A DNA stretch of 64,000 nucleotides, from NCBI GenBank assembly GCA_003056425.1, contig PYVY01000006.1, forward strand, positions 62,001-126,000, in the 5' to 3' direction. Every line of letters starts with the position of its first letter. Within the stretch, counting starts at the first letter, position 1. Below are positions 18,255-26,995 of this stretch, piece after piece. Under the pieces are notes generated by a model that saw nothing but the letters and a program-made list of their open reading frames with translations, made no database searches and was not told the DNA's origin. A program made the translations under genes and the position numbers. Source of the stretch: Alteromonas indica. Its GTDB lineage: Bacteria > Pseudomonadota > Gammaproteobacteria > Enterobacterales > Alteromonadaceae.

Positions 18255-18998
18255 ATGTTGTTAAATTGCGATTTAGGTGAAAGCTACGGCGCCTGGAAGA
18301 TGCTTGTAGATAGTGCAATTATGCCGTTGCTTGACCAGGCTAATATAGCCTGCGGTTTTCACGCAGGCGATCCGGTGGTTATGCAGCACGCAATTGAAGC
18401 GGCGGTAACCCATAAGGTCGCTATTGGCGCCCATCCGTCTTACCCCGACCGCGAGGGGTTTGGTCGCCGCAGTATGGCAATGAGCGCCGCAGAGCTTATC
18501 GCCTGTATCCAATATCAGGTTAGCGCACTTAACGGCATGGCCGGACTACAGGGCTCTCAGGTAACGTATGTTAAACCTCATGGCGCTTTGTATAACGATT
18601 TCATGCGCGATGCTGCGATACGGCGAAGCGTATTTTACGCGGTGGCCGGCTTTGGCCGGCAACGGCTTCCTCTGATGGTACAAGCCCACCCAGACTACCG
18701 GACCCTGCAAGCTGAAGCTGCCGAGTATGGAGTACCATTGATATACGAGGCGTTTGCCGACCGGGCTTATACCGATTCCGGTTATCTGGTCTCCCGGCAG
18801 CAAGCAGGAGCGGTATTGAGCCTGGACGCCGCCCTGGAACAAGTCGCCAGGTTATTGCGTGATGGCACAATTATATCGCAGGGCGGACAACCGTTATCGG
18901 TCAACGTTGACACTCTTTGCGTCCATGGCGATACGCCCGGCGCGGTGGCAATGGCCACGCAAATTCGCCAGTTAATTGCGCAGCAAGCGAAGACATAA
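18255..18998 (+). CDS. pxpA: 5-oxoprolinase subunit PxpA (LamB/YcsF)
   Basis: About 247 residues of the LamB/YcsF family. With PxpB and PxpC it opens the 5-oxoproline (pyroglutamate) ring to glutamate using ATP. The start LLNCDLGESYG and ANIACGFHAGDP are family hallmarks; TYVKPHGALYND and EAFADRAYTDSGYLVSR follow in order. ATG 18255 is chosen because the conserved core starts at once after it and GAAG lies upstream; an earlier in-frame ATG at 18219 adds 12 unconserved residues. First gene of a four-gene operon with 2-bp gaps or overlaps. Confidence 0.95.
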   Translation: MLLNCDLGESYGAWKMLVDSAIMPLLDQANIACGFHAGDPVVMQHAIEAAVTHKVAIGAHPSYPDREGFGRRSMAMSAAELIACIQYQVSALNGMAGLQGSQVTYVKPHGALYNDFMRDAAIRRSVFYAVAGFGRQRLPLMVQAHPDYRTLQAEAAEYGVPLIYEAFADRAYTDSGYLVSRQQAGAVLSLDAALEQVARLLRDGTIISQGGQPLSVNVDTLCVHGDTPGAVAMATQIRQLIAQQAKT

Positions 18999-19000
18999 AC

Positions 19001-19696
19001 ATGGAAGCATTTGGTAATATAACGCGTATTGAGCCCGCCGGAATTGACGGCCTTATTGTGTATTTCGAGCATGATACGTTAAGCCAGACCAATCAGGCTG
19101 TGCAGGCAATGAAACGAGCGCTTAAACACAGTAACCCAGTATGGTTAAATGCACTGATCCCGGGTTACGATTCGTTGCTGGTTTTATTTAACTTGCAGCA
19201 TGCTGATGTTCACACGGTGTATCAAGCGCTACGCCACGCCAAACCGACCGGGCAAAGCCAGCACAAGAGTGAGCATTACACTCTGCCTGTGTGGTATCAG
19301 GCAGCTTCTGCCGATGACTTTGACGCGATATCACAGCATACCGGCTTAACTGCCAGCCAGATTATTGAGCACCATACCAGTCAGGATTTTCATGTCTTTA
19401 CTGTTGGTTTTGCGCCGGGTTTTGCCTACATGGGAGAGTTACCAGAAGTATTAAGTTGCCCCCGTTTAACCACACCGCGCACCCGGGTGCCTAAAGGGGC
19501 TGTGGCTATCGCCGATCGCCAAACGGCGGTATACCCCAGCGACTCCCCGGGTGGCTGGCATCTGTTGGGCTTGTGCCCTACAGCGTTATTTGATTTAACC
19601 TGGCAGCAGCCGGTGAAGCTGCAACCCGGCGACACTGTGCGCTTTTATGCGATAGATGAACAACAATACAAGGCACTATGTAATGAGCCTGGTTAA
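19001..19696 (+). CDS. pxpB: 5-oxoprolinase subunit PxpB (KipI-like)
   Basis: About 231 residues of the KipI/PxpB family. It forms the PxpBC part of the 5-oxoprolinase. Markers: GFAPGFAYMGELPE in the middle and RVPKGAVAIADRQTAVYP-type sequence after it, then SPGGWHLLG. ATG 19001 follows the pxpA stop by only 2 nt; the longer reading frame from 18917 would overlap pxpA and adds Arg-rich noise. In Bacillus the homologue was first seen as a kinase inhibitor, but the pxpABC arrangement here supports the enzyme role. Confidence 0.95.
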   Translation: MEAFGNITRIEPAGIDGLIVYFEHDTLSQTNQAVQAMKRALKHSNPVWLNALIPGYDSLLVLFNLQHADVHTVYQALRHAKPTGQSQHKSEHYTLPVWYQAASADDFDAISQHTGLTASQIIEHHTSQDFHVFTVGFAPGFAYMGELPEVLSCPRLTTPRTRVPKGAVAIADRQTAVYPSDSPGGWHLLGLCPTALFDLTWQQPVKLQPGDTVRFYAIDEQQYKALCNEPG

Positions 19697-20639
19697 TATT
19701 ACAATACAAGATGCTGGAATGCTTACTCTGGTAGTGGATGCCGGACGGAGCTTGGCGATGCAGGAAGTCGGGTTTTGTGTGTCAGGGGCCGCCGATATCC
19801 GAAGCTATCATCTGGTTAACTGGTTATGCGGTAATCCACGGCATAACGCGGTTTTTGAAGTGATCGGTAGCTTTGGTATGCAGGTCAGTGAACCCTGTAT
19901 CGTTGCTACCGGCGGGCCGGAATTCACCCTTACCGTAAATGGCCAACCGGCATCGCCGTGGCAGGCTATGGCGCTGGCTAGTGGCGACATCCTGGAACTT
20001 TGTCCCGCACGGCTGGGCACCCGCAGTTATATCGGTATTGCAGGGCAATGGGCGCTGCCCCTGGTGGCGGAAAGCCAAAGCATTGTTATGCGTGAGGGGG
20101 CGGGGGGCCTTAACAATGACGGCCAGCCCATCCGGCGACACGATCAAATATCAATTCAAACCAATGATAAACCGTCACGCCAGTTACGTAGCCTGTTACC
20201 GCAAGCTATACCTGATTACTCGCTAGGCACCGCATTACAGATGATACCCGGTTATCAGTACGCCAGCTTTGAAGGGTGGCAACAGCAGCTCTTCTTTAGT
20301 AGCGAGTATGAAGTAACCAATCAGATAGATCGGATGGGATATCGGCTGAAAGGGCAGCCCATTGTATGTGATACACGTACAATGCGTTCAGAAGGTATTA
20401 ACTTCGGCGCCATCCAACTGCCGCCGGATGGCCAGCCAATAGTCATGTTATCGGATCGCCAAACCCTGGGCGGTTATCCCAAACTGGGCTGTGTGGCAGA
20501 ATACGACATTTACCGTCTGGCCCAGGCAGTACCGGGTGACAAAGTAAGCTTTGCGCCGGTGGATATTGATAATGCCCGGGCGCAATGGCTACTTAGACAT
20601 CGCTTAGACCAACAGTTATTTGAAGGTGAATCACAGTGA
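19683..20639 (+). CDS. pxpC: 5-oxoprolinase subunit PxpC (biotin-dependent-carboxylase-like)
   Basis: About 318 residues of the PxpC/KipA family (AHS2 domain). The N-terminal QDAG and the GVCxSGAAD-like segment GFCVSGAADIRSYHLVNWL, ATGGPEF, and GINFGAIQLPPDGQPIVML later are typical. ATG 19683 overlaps the end of pxpB by 14 bp, implying coupled translation. The TGA stop overlaps the GTG start of the aminotransferase gene. Together with pxpA and pxpB this completes a prokaryotic 5-oxoprolinase. Confidence 0.94.
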   Translation: MSLVNITIQDAGMLTLVVDAGRSLAMQEVGFCVSGAADIRSYHLVNWLCGNPRHNAVFEVIGSFGMQVSEPCIVATGGPEFTLTVNGQPASPWQAMALASGDILELCPARLGTRSYIGIAGQWALPLVAESQSIVMREGAGGLNNDGQPIRRHDQISIQTNDKPSRQLRSLLPQAIPDYSLGTALQMIPGYQYASFEGWQQQLFFSSEYEVTNQIDRMGYRLKGQPIVCDTRTMRSEGINFGAIQLPPDGQPIVMLSDRQTLGGYPKLGCVAEYDIYRLAQAVPGDKVSFAPVDIDNARAQWLLRHRLDQQLFEGESQ

Positions 20640-21505
20640 CGACCACGGCGTTTTTAAACGACACTTATCTCCCGTTAGAAGAAGCAAAAATTTCACCGAT
20701 GGATAGGGGATTTTTGTTCGGCGATGGAATTTATGAAGTTATTCCTACGCACAGCGGAAAACCAGTAGGCCTGCAGGCCCACCTTGCGCGACTGGCCAAT
20801 GGGCTGGCAGAAATCAACATAGCCAATCCTTATGACAATAAACAGTGGGAAGAGATTATTGTTACGTTGGTGGAACGAAACCGAACCGCGCAAACCGGAC
20901 CGTATATCGGTATCTACCTACATGTCTCCCGGGGCACGGTTATGAGCCGACAACACGCATACCCACAGAACATACCGCCCACTGTATTTGCTTATGGTTT
21001 TGCACTGGCGTCACCGCCACAACCTGATGTGGACAAAGTCAGCCCCCTGTCGGTGGCGCTGGAACAGGATCTACGCTGGGAAAGATGCCATATAAAGTCT
21101 ACCTCGCTGCTGGGCAACGTAATGCATTTTGAACAGGGCCGGATGCAGGGTAAACAAGAAACGATATTGCTCAACGCTAACGATGAAGTCACCGAAGCCA
21201 GCTCTTGCAACGTTTTTGTTGTTAAAGACGATATTATCTATACGCCGCCGCTGGATAATCAGTTACTGCCTGGTATAACCCGGATGCTTGTAATCGAAAG
21301 TTTGTCCCGTGAGGGAATGAAGGTTAAGCAAGAAGTCGTCAGCAAAGCGCTATTATTAGCCGCAGACGAGGTCTGGCTAACCAGTTCAAGTAAAGAGATT
21401 ACGCCGGTAATATCGATTGCCGATCAGCGCGTAGGCAATGGTAAAGCCGGTCCGGTATGGGCGCACGCCATAGCCATATTTAATCGCCATAAATTTAGCC
21501 TGTAA
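20636..21505 (+). CDS. Class IV PLP enzyme, probable D-amino-acid aminotransferase
   Basis: A 289-residue fold-type IV aminotransferase. LFGDGIYEVIP near 27-37, YLHVSRG near 94-100, and RWERCHIKSTSLLGN with the PLP lysine at 154 match D-alanine/D-amino-acid aminotransferases better than branched-chain enzymes or aminodeoxychorismate lyase. EASSCNVFVVKDD and LLPGITR follow. The start is GTG 20636, with GTGA overlapping the pxpC stop. Tight linkage to 5-oxoprolinase suggests it works with glutamate or a D-amino acid released in the same pathway; this is inference. The operon ends at the terminator near 21666. Confidence 0.88.
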   Translation: MTTTAFLNDTYLPLEEAKISPMDRGFLFGDGIYEVIPTHSGKPVGLQAHLARLANGLAEINIANPYDNKQWEEIIVTLVERNRTAQTGPYIGIYLHVSRGTVMSRQHAYPQNIPPTVFAYGFALASPPQPDVDKVSPLSVALEQDLRWERCHIKSTSLLGNVMHFEQGRMQGKQETILLNANDEVTEASSCNVFVVKDDIIYTPPLDNQLLPGITRMLVIESLSREGMKVKQEVVSKALLLAADEVWLTSSSKEITPVISIADQRVGNGKAGPVWAHAIAIFNRHKFSL

Positions 21506-21665
21506 GGCTATGTGAAGTAATAAGATGCCACTGTGCTTTAACGAGCGTCTTTATTTGCCTGAGACGGTCGCGCACTCGTTTAGCTAGGGGTATTAAGGAT
21601 GGTGTACCGGCTGAGTGGCAGTTTTACCTTAATGCTTGCGGACCCCCTGGCACCCCGATAACAAA

Positions 21666-21701
21666 AAGCCCACCGGATTAAGTCATAATTCGGTGGGCTT
21701 T
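21666..21701. terminator. Bidirectional intrinsic terminator between the pxp operon and fur
   Basis: Perfect arms AAGCCCACCG (21666-21675) and CGGTGGGCTT (21691-21700) with a 15-nt loop, flanked by an A-run on the left (21663-21667) and TTT on the right. It can stop transcripts from the pxp operon on the plus strand and from fur on the minus strand. Confidence 0.8.
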
Positions 21702-21729
21702 AACGCAAAGCTGCTGTGTACACAACGTA

Positions 21730-22155
21730 TCAGTCCAGCTGGTCGCATTCCCCATCGGCACATTCACCGTACAAATAAAGGCTATGGTGGGTCAGCTTCA
21801 TATTGTTTTCTTCAGCAATCTCGATTTGACGACGCTCAATCATGTCGTCTTCAAACTCAATTACCTTGCCACACTTTAAACATACCAGATGATCGTGATG
21901 GTCTTTGTGACTAATTTCAAATACCGACTTGCCGCCTTCGAAATGGTGGCGATTCAGGATCCCGGCATCATCAAACTGGTTTAATACCCGATATACCGTC
22001 GCCAAGCCTATCTCTTCACCATGATCAATCAGAATCTTATAGACATCCTCAGCGCTGATATGCTGATTTTTCGGCTCCTGCAGAATTTGCAGTATTTTCA
22101 GGCGGGGCAGAGTCACTTTTAGACCGGCCTTTTTCAACTCTTTATTTTGATCCAT
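21730..22155 (-). CDS. fur: Ferric uptake regulator Fur
   Basis: A 141-residue Fur protein, the iron-responsive repressor of iron uptake genes. Winged helix: LKVTLPRLKILQIL and AEDVYKIL, with GLATVYRVLNQF as the DNA-recognition helix region. Metal-binding: HKDHHDHL (83-90), Cys92-Cys95 in VCLKCGK, His123-His124, and a C-terminal pair Cys132/Cys137. ATG 22155 is preferred to the TTG at 22164. fldA lies on the same strand upstream but a chemoreceptor on the other strand sits between them. No clear Fur box was found in its own promoter. Confidence 0.97.
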   Translation of the reverse strand: MDQNKELKKAGLKVTLPRLKILQILQEPKNQHISAEDVYKILIDHGEEIGLATVYRVLNQFDDAGILNRHHFEGGKSVFEISHKDHHDHLVCLKCGKVIEFEDDMIERRQIEIAEENNMKLTHHSLYLYGECADGECDQLD

Positions 22156-22423
22156 TAATACCAACTTCAGAGGCTGTTAGAAGATAGCCGTTATTATAGG
22201 TAACTTGTATGGATTTGAAAGTAAAAGGAACGGTTTGTCAAATATTCGCAGGTTTTTTGAGCATCGTTATACGGTGGTTGCCCAGTAAACTTTATTATGA
22301 CGCCTTAACTTTCCCCATGATCTCAACCAAATAAACTCATAAACGCATTGTTAAAGATAAATTTACAAATATTAAACAATTTTGTATGTTAGAAGACGCA
22401 GTATTATTTACAGGATGTGGTAA

Positions 22424-24433
22424 ATGCGGCTAACGGTAGTCAAAAAAATAATAATAGGCTTCGCAATATTCTGGTGTTTGCTTTTTCTGGTAGGTATTTT
22501 GTCTTATTTCGGGCTGACTGAAATACGTCGTGCCGCCGTTTCTGTGGTAGAGGAGAAAATGCCTCTGCAGGTGCAGATGATGGATATCAAATCCCAGACG
22601 TTAGCGTTATCCACGATGGTAGCCAATGGTTTTCACGAGGAAGACAAGGCTAGCCTGGCCGCTAACCAGCTTCAGTTCAGCGCACTGCAAACCACGTATG
22701 AGCGCCAGTTGACCAACCTTGCGAAGGCGCGCAGAAGTGTCGATGTACCCCATCAAGGCGTCGTCGAACAGTCACGGCAATTTATTCACCACGCCGGCCA
22801 GATGTATCATGCACTCAGTGCGAAGCTTGACTATCATGCCGCCCTGCAAGCACAGCTCTTGCAGGTTATCACACTGGCAGACGAAGCCAGTGCATTGATG
22901 CTGGATTTGAGTTATCTGGACTCGCAACAACCAGGTATAGCGACCCTTATTGGCGCTGGCAATAATATAGATAATAAACTGCTTACCCTGAACACGGCCC
23001 TTAGTGAACTGGCTAAAACCACTAGCAAGGACGCCACCCTGGCCATCATAGAAGACCTGGATTATCAGTTCAGTAATCTACAAGTAGATACTGAATACCT
23101 GAACCGGCTGGCCGAAACAATTAATACAAATGGTACGGTTGAGGCGTTTAACCAACAGTTTTCGGCACTACAAGAAGCGGTAAATGGCGCTAATGGTCTC
23201 ATCGCCCTGCAACAGTCGCGACTTAATGCTGTCGCGCAAAGCCAGCAATCTCGGCATGCGGCTACCCAGTCATTGGCGGCCGCGCTACTGGCTATCAATG
23301 CACTATTTGAAACCGTTAGTCAGGCGACTATCGATGGCCAGCAAAGTATTGTCGAAACGGTACAAGAAAGCCTGACAGAGACGCTGCTGGTATCCGCCGT
23401 AGGGCTGGTGGCTGCGTGTATACTGGCTACGATGGCAACGCGCAGTATAGCCCGGCCCCTGGCCAGGATAAACGCAGGGTTGGGTAATGTGGCTGACGGC
23501 GACCTAACCATTTCACTGCCCGACCATGGCAACGATGAATTTGCCGACTTAGCAAAAAAAGTGAATGCACTTATCCATAGTTTGCGCGAGCTGATTGGAA
23601 ATATCCATACGCAGGAAACGCAGCTGGTCACCATATCCAAAGACAGTGTGGCAATGGGTGAGCGAAGCCTGAAAGATGTGGATAAGCAGCGTGAGCAAGT
23701 GACCCGCACTTCATCGAATACCCAGAACGTACAGCGCACCAGCCACAGTAACCTGGCTCAAATTCAACAATCCAGTGCCGCTTTGGAAACCATCACCGAA
23801 CAAAGTCAAAGCATTACCCGGCTGGTTGAACAAAGCCGCCAGCAAAGTAACGAACAAGCCCGGCAGGCTGAACAGTCAGCACTGGCTATCGCCCGGTTAG
23901 ATGACAATAGTCGCAGCATCGGTAGTATTCTTGATGTGATAAAAACCATTGCAGAGCAAACCAACTTGCTGGCACTGAACGCGGCGATAGAAGCGGCGAG
24001 GGCGGGAGACCAGGGACGGGGATTTGCGGTAGTCGCTGATGAAGTCAGAACGCTTGCGACTCGTACGCAAAATTCTACTGCTGAAATAGAAGGAATGATC
24101 GATAGCCTGCAACAGGATGCTGCCGGCGCTGTAAATGCCATAAGTGCCGGACGCGAGCAGGCCCAAGTCGGGGTACAAATTATTGAACAAGTCAAACAGC
24201 AGGTCGCTCAAATAGCTGATATTATTACTCAATTGAGCCAGATAAACCGGCAAATCGTGACCGATACCCAGCAACAGGATACCTTACTGGCGGATGTCGT
24301 CCGTAGCCTGGATGTGATAGTGACATTGGCTGATTCCAGCGCCCAAAGCACACATAAAGCCAATGATTCGGTTATGCAGCTGGATGCGCGAATGGATAGC
24401 CTGCGGGCAGCTGTAGAACGCTTCACCCTTTAA
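22424..24433 (+). CDS. Methyl-accepting chemotaxis protein
   Basis: A 669-residue transmembrane chemoreceptor. Helix 1 covers about 8-30, a long helical periplasmic region of about 280 residues follows, helix 2 lies near 318-340, then a HAMP domain (RSIARPLARINAGLGNVADG) and a long coiled-coil signalling domain. The CheA/CheW-binding hairpin tip is AEQTNLLALNAAIEAARAGD, with RGFAVVADEVRTLA after it, fully conserved. The periplasmic part looks like an all-helical sensor; the ligand is unknown. There is no C-terminal CheR-binding pentapeptide. It stands between fur and fldA in the opposite orientation and interrupts their usual adjacency. Confidence 0.94.
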   Translation: MRLTVVKKIIIGFAIFWCLLFLVGILSYFGLTEIRRAAVSVVEEKMPLQVQMMDIKSQTLALSTMVANGFHEEDKASLAANQLQFSALQTTYERQLTNLAKARRSVDVPHQGVVEQSRQFIHHAGQMYHALSAKLDYHAALQAQLLQVITLADEASALMLDLSYLDSQQPGIATLIGAGNNIDNKLLTLNTALSELAKTTSKDATLAIIEDLDYQFSNLQVDTEYLNRLAETINTNGTVEAFNQQFSALQEAVNGANGLIALQQSRLNAVAQSQQSRHAATQSLAAALLAINALFETVSQATIDGQQSIVETVQESLTETLLVSAVGLVAACILATMATRSIARPLARINAGLGNVADGDLTISLPDHGNDEFADLAKKVNALIHSLRELIGNIHTQETQLVTISKDSVAMGERSLKDVDKQREQVTRTSSNTQNVQRTSHSNLAQIQQSSAALETITEQSQSITRLVEQSRQQSNEQARQAEQSALAIARLDDNSRSIGSILDVIKTIAEQTNLLALNAAIEAARAGDQGRGFAVVADEVRTLATRTQNSTAEIEGMIDSLQQDAAGAVNAISAGREQAQVGVQIIEQVKQQVAQIADIITQLSQINRQIVTDTQQQDTLLADVVRSLDVIVTLADSSAQSTHKANDSVMQLDARMDSLRAAVERFTL

Positions 24434-24460
24434 CTGCAACCAACGCCTTGTGGTATAAAT

Positions 24461-24489
24461 AAAAAAAGCTGCCATTTTGGCAGCTTTTT
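24461..24489. terminator. Bidirectional terminator between the chemoreceptor gene and fldA
   Basis: A 12-bp perfect stem, AAAAAGCTGCCA (24463-24474) with TGGCAGCTTTTT (24478-24489), with a 3-nt loop. The A-run and T-run at the two sides make it an intrinsic terminator for both converging genes. Confidence 0.85.
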
Positions 24490-24527
24490 CCAGTATGTGC
24501 GCAGTGCAAATAACACCACTGGCCAAC

Positions 24528-25052
24528 TTAGGCTAGTTCAGCCAGACACAGCTCATCATATAACTGTTTACACCAGGCTTTTACACGCTCTTCAGTCAGT
24601 TCAGGCTGACGGTCTTCATCAATCCCCAAACCTACAAAGTGATCATCGTCCGCCATTCCTTTAGATGCTTCAAACTCATAGCTAGCGGTAGGCCATTGAC
24701 CCACCAGAATTGCGCCTTTTGGCTCAACAATATCACGTATCATGCCCATGGCATCAAGGAAGTATTCGGCATAATCTTCCTGATCACCACAGCCAAAAAT
24801 AGCCACGAGCTTATCGTTGAACTCCAATGCCTCAAGTTCCGGGAAAAAATCATCCCAGTCACACTGTGCCTCACCGTAATACCAGGTCGGGATACCAAAA
24901 ATCAGCAAATCATATTCCGCAATGGCTTCTTTGCTGCTTTTCGCAATATCAAATACATCGATAAGATGTTTACCCAGTTCTTTTTGAATCATTTTCGCGA
25001 CATGTTCTGTATTGCCGGTGTCGCTGCCGAAAAATAGGCCAACAGTTGCCAT
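24528..25052 (-). CDS. fldA: Flavodoxin FldA
   Basis: A 174-residue long-chain flavodoxin, an FMN electron carrier that replaces ferredoxin and serves enzymes such as IspG/IspH, biotin synthase and methionine synthase. The FMN phosphate loop is GSDTGNTEHVAKMI; GIPTWYYGEAQCDWDDFF gives the 60s loop with its flanking Trp and Tyr; FGCGDQEDYAEYFLDAMG follows. ATG 25052 has GAGG 7 nt upstream; the TTG at 25058 is not needed. It is probably transcribed with DUF2788 and ybfF upstream, as in related gammaproteobacteria where ybfF, this small gene, fldA and fur cluster. Confidence 0.97.
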   Translation of the reverse strand: MATVGLFFGSDTGNTEHVAKMIQKELGKHLIDVFDIAKSSKEAIAEYDLLIFGIPTWYYGEAQCDWDDFFPELEALEFNDKLVAIFGCGDQEDYAEYFLDAMGMIRDIVEPKGAILVGQWPTASYEFEASKGMADDDHFVGLGIDEDRQPELTEERVKAWCKQLYDELCLAELA

Positions 25053-25081
25053 ATTCAACCTCTATTGTTTAACTGTTTTGC

Positions 25082-25300
25082 TTACAAGCCCGTACCTAAC
25101 CAGAATACTTCAATCAGCCCTTTTGCTAAAAAGCCGAGGGCACCTGCACCCAATACTCCGTAAACCACTACTTTCCCAATCAGGGGAACATCGTTTTTCT
25201 TAAGTACGTCATGTACTGCCAAACCCATTAAGATAAACAAGCCTCCCAGGCCAACGTAAATCGAAACAGATTCAAATAACTCGTAACTGTTAGCGGGCAT
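25082..25300 (-). CDS. DUF2788 small membrane protein
   Basis: A 72-residue protein with two hydrophobic segments (around SVSIYVGLGGLFILMGLAV and VVVYGVLGAGALGFLAKG) separated by HDVLKKNDVPLIGK, the signature of DUF2788. It is commonly found next to ybfF and fldA. ATG 25300 is preferred because AGGA lies 8 nt upstream; the ATG at 25309 directly abuts the AGG. Function is unknown; the constant linkage suggests a role tied to the membrane or to flavodoxin supply. Confidence 0.88.
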   Translation of the reverse strand: MPANSYELFESVSIYVGLGGLFILMGLAVHDVLKKNDVPLIGKVVVYGVLGAGALGFLAKGLIEVFWLGTGL

Positions 25301-25382
25301 ATACCCCATCCTAACTTGGCGTGACTATATCATATTCTATACGGCCGAGGCACAGAATACCGTTTAAAAAATACCGCGTTAT

Positions 25383-26168
25383 TTAGTCCTGTCGGCGTAA
25401 AAAGCCTTCTACAACACTGTTAAACGCCGCTGGCTTCTCAGCGTGCAGCCAATGCCCTGTACCTTCTATGATGTGGGCCTTGGCGAGGGGAAAATGTTTA
25501 GCAATAGCTGCCTTATATTCACTTTGGATATAATCTGACTCACTACCCTTGATAAATAGGGTAGGTTTATTGAATTGCAAGGTGCTATCTGGCCATCCAC
25601 GAATATTGTCATAGGCCTCACTGAGCCCTTCAATATTGAAGCGCCATTGCCATTGTTGCTGCGCATTCTGATACAGACTTTTTAGTAAAAACTGCCTTAC
25701 ACCAGGATTATCAACATACTCAGCTAATTGACTATCTGCTTGCTTGCGCTGTGTTATTTGTTCCAGGTCTACCGCTTTCAGCCCTGCAATAATCTCGTTA
25801 TGTCGGGCGGGATAAGATACCGGTGCAATGTCAGCCACAATTAAACTGGCCACGTGCTCAGGATAATGTAAAGCATAAAACATGGCTGCTTTGCCACCTA
25901 GCGAATGGCCCAATAGGTGGTATTCCCGGGCACCAACGTGCAATAGCACCTGATTAACTTCTTCTACCGTATGCGATAAGGAAAATGGTTGTGCCCGGTC
26001 AGACTTTCCATGGTCGGGTAGGTCAATACTCAGTACATTGTATTGCTGGCTAAAATGCCGCTTGATTACTGCTAAATTGTCAAGGTTGCCGAACAAACCA
26101 TGAATTAATACCAACCATGGCGCAGCGGGCGTGGCTTCTGCTGTTTCGTAATATAAACCTGTACTCAT
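25383..26168 (-). CDS. ybfF: Alpha/beta hydrolase YbfF
   Basis: A 261-residue esterase of the YbfF group. LIHGLFGNLDN at 21-31 gives the oxyanion hole; the nucleophile is Ser89 in GHSLGGK; the Asp lies in KGSESDYIQ and the His in EGTGHWLHAEKP near the end. DLPDHGKSDRA is typical. E. coli YbfF hydrolyses short acyl esters, including acyl-CoA thioesters, in vitro. ATG 26168 (MSTGLYYETA) is chosen; the longer frame up to 26270 adds 34 unconserved residues. It lies upstream of DUF2788 and fldA on the same strand. Confidence 0.92.
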   Translation of the reverse strand: MSTGLYYETAEATPAAPWLVLIHGLFGNLDNLAVIKRHFSQQYNVLSIDLPDHGKSDRAQPFSLSHTVEEVNQVLLHVGAREYHLLGHSLGGKAAMFYALHYPEHVASLIVADIAPVSYPARHNEIIAGLKAVDLEQITQRKQADSQLAEYVDNPGVRQFLLKSLYQNAQQQWQWRFNIEGLSEAYDNIRGWPDSTLQFNKPTLFIKGSESDYIQSEYKAAIAKHFPLAKAHIIEGTGHWLHAEKPAAFNSVVEGFLRRQD

Positions 26169-26476
26169 AACGATGTTCTTACCATTAATAATTGGCGCTG
26201 AATAAGTGTATTGAAAAAAGCAAAAAGGTGATAATAGCGCTTTAGATGGACAGCTATATAGCGCTAACAAAATTCGCTTTCAACAGCTTAAGCGTGAAAT
26301 GCTACGCTGAATAAATAACTATGGGGATAGCATTATTTTAAACCAACGTTACTTTTGCTCAAAGTTTGTCAAAAAACGCCAGCAACAAAAAAGCCGGCTT
26401 AAAAACACAAGTTTTTAACATCCGGCTTTAATTCAGCCTTTATACTTAAAGGCTGCAATACAGATAAAAGAACCTA
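26169..26476. other. Intergenic region between ybfF and hns
   Basis: About 308 bp holding the ybfF promoter at the left end and the hns terminator at the right. No reading frame looks coding. Confidence 0.5.
26390..26429 (-). terminator. Terminator of the hns gene
   Basis: Nested hairpin: outer arms AAAGCCGG (26390-26397) and CCGGCTTT (26422-26429), inner arms TTAAAAAC and GTTTTTAA around ACAA. On the minus strand it ends in a T-run (complement of 26387-26392), as expected for an intrinsic terminator of hns. Confidence 0.75.
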
Positions 26477-26878
26477 CTAAATAGAGTAGTCTTCTAACTT
26501 TTTGCCACTATCAATGGCTTCTTTAAATACTTTAGGCATTCTGCCAATACCGGTCCATTTATGTTCCTGGCCGGTTTTATCTGTCAGGATAAACTTAACG
26601 GGTCTTTTCTTACCTGTTTTGCGAGGCTGCGCTTTTTGTGCAGGCGCAACTTCTAAATCACTTACATCAAGACCAGCGGCTTGTAATTGCTGTTGGATTT
26701 CAGCAATCTTAGCCAATTTTTCCTGTTCTTTTTCTTGATCTTCCGCCGCTTTTTCACGACGCTTCTCAATAATGTTGCCAAGTTTTTCCTGAACCGCTTC
26801 CAGTTCAGCAAGCGACAACTCTTTTACTGCTCCCTGTAAACGTCTTCCATGGGTTAAAATTTCTAAAAATTCGCTCAT
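26477..26878 (-). CDS. hns: H-NS-family nucleoid protein
   Basis: A 133-residue H-NS family DNA-binding protein, a silencer of AT-rich genes. The N-terminal ~75 residues form the charged, Glu/Lys/Gln-rich oligomerisation coiled coil (SLAELEAVQEKLGNIIEKRR). After a Pro/Lys linker (APAQKAQPRKTGKK) comes the DNA-binding domain VKFILTDKTGQEHKWTGIGR then MPKVFKEAI. The central AT-hook-like motif reads TGIGR, with Ile where E. coli H-NS has the Gln of QGR. Length and layout are normal. A strong terminator follows. Confidence 0.93.
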   Translation of the reverse strand: MSEFLEILTHGRRLQGAVKELSLAELEAVQEKLGNIIEKRREKAAEDQEKEQEKLAKIAEIQQQLQAAGLDVSDLEVAPAQKAQPRKTGKKRPVKFILTDKTGQEHKWTGIGRMPKVFKEAIDSGKKLEDYSI

Positions 26879-26995
26879 TTATTAACCTTACGTTTATTTA
26901 TTACCAGCACTGAACACATCATAGTTAATTTCTTTCAAAAAAAAAAGCAGCGATACGCTGCTTTATTAATTAAAAACGAAAAAGAAAGATCAAAT

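Noticed and set aside
22156..22423. Search for a Fur box ahead of fur
   Set aside because: AT-rich sequence is present but no GATAATGAT-type repeat fits.
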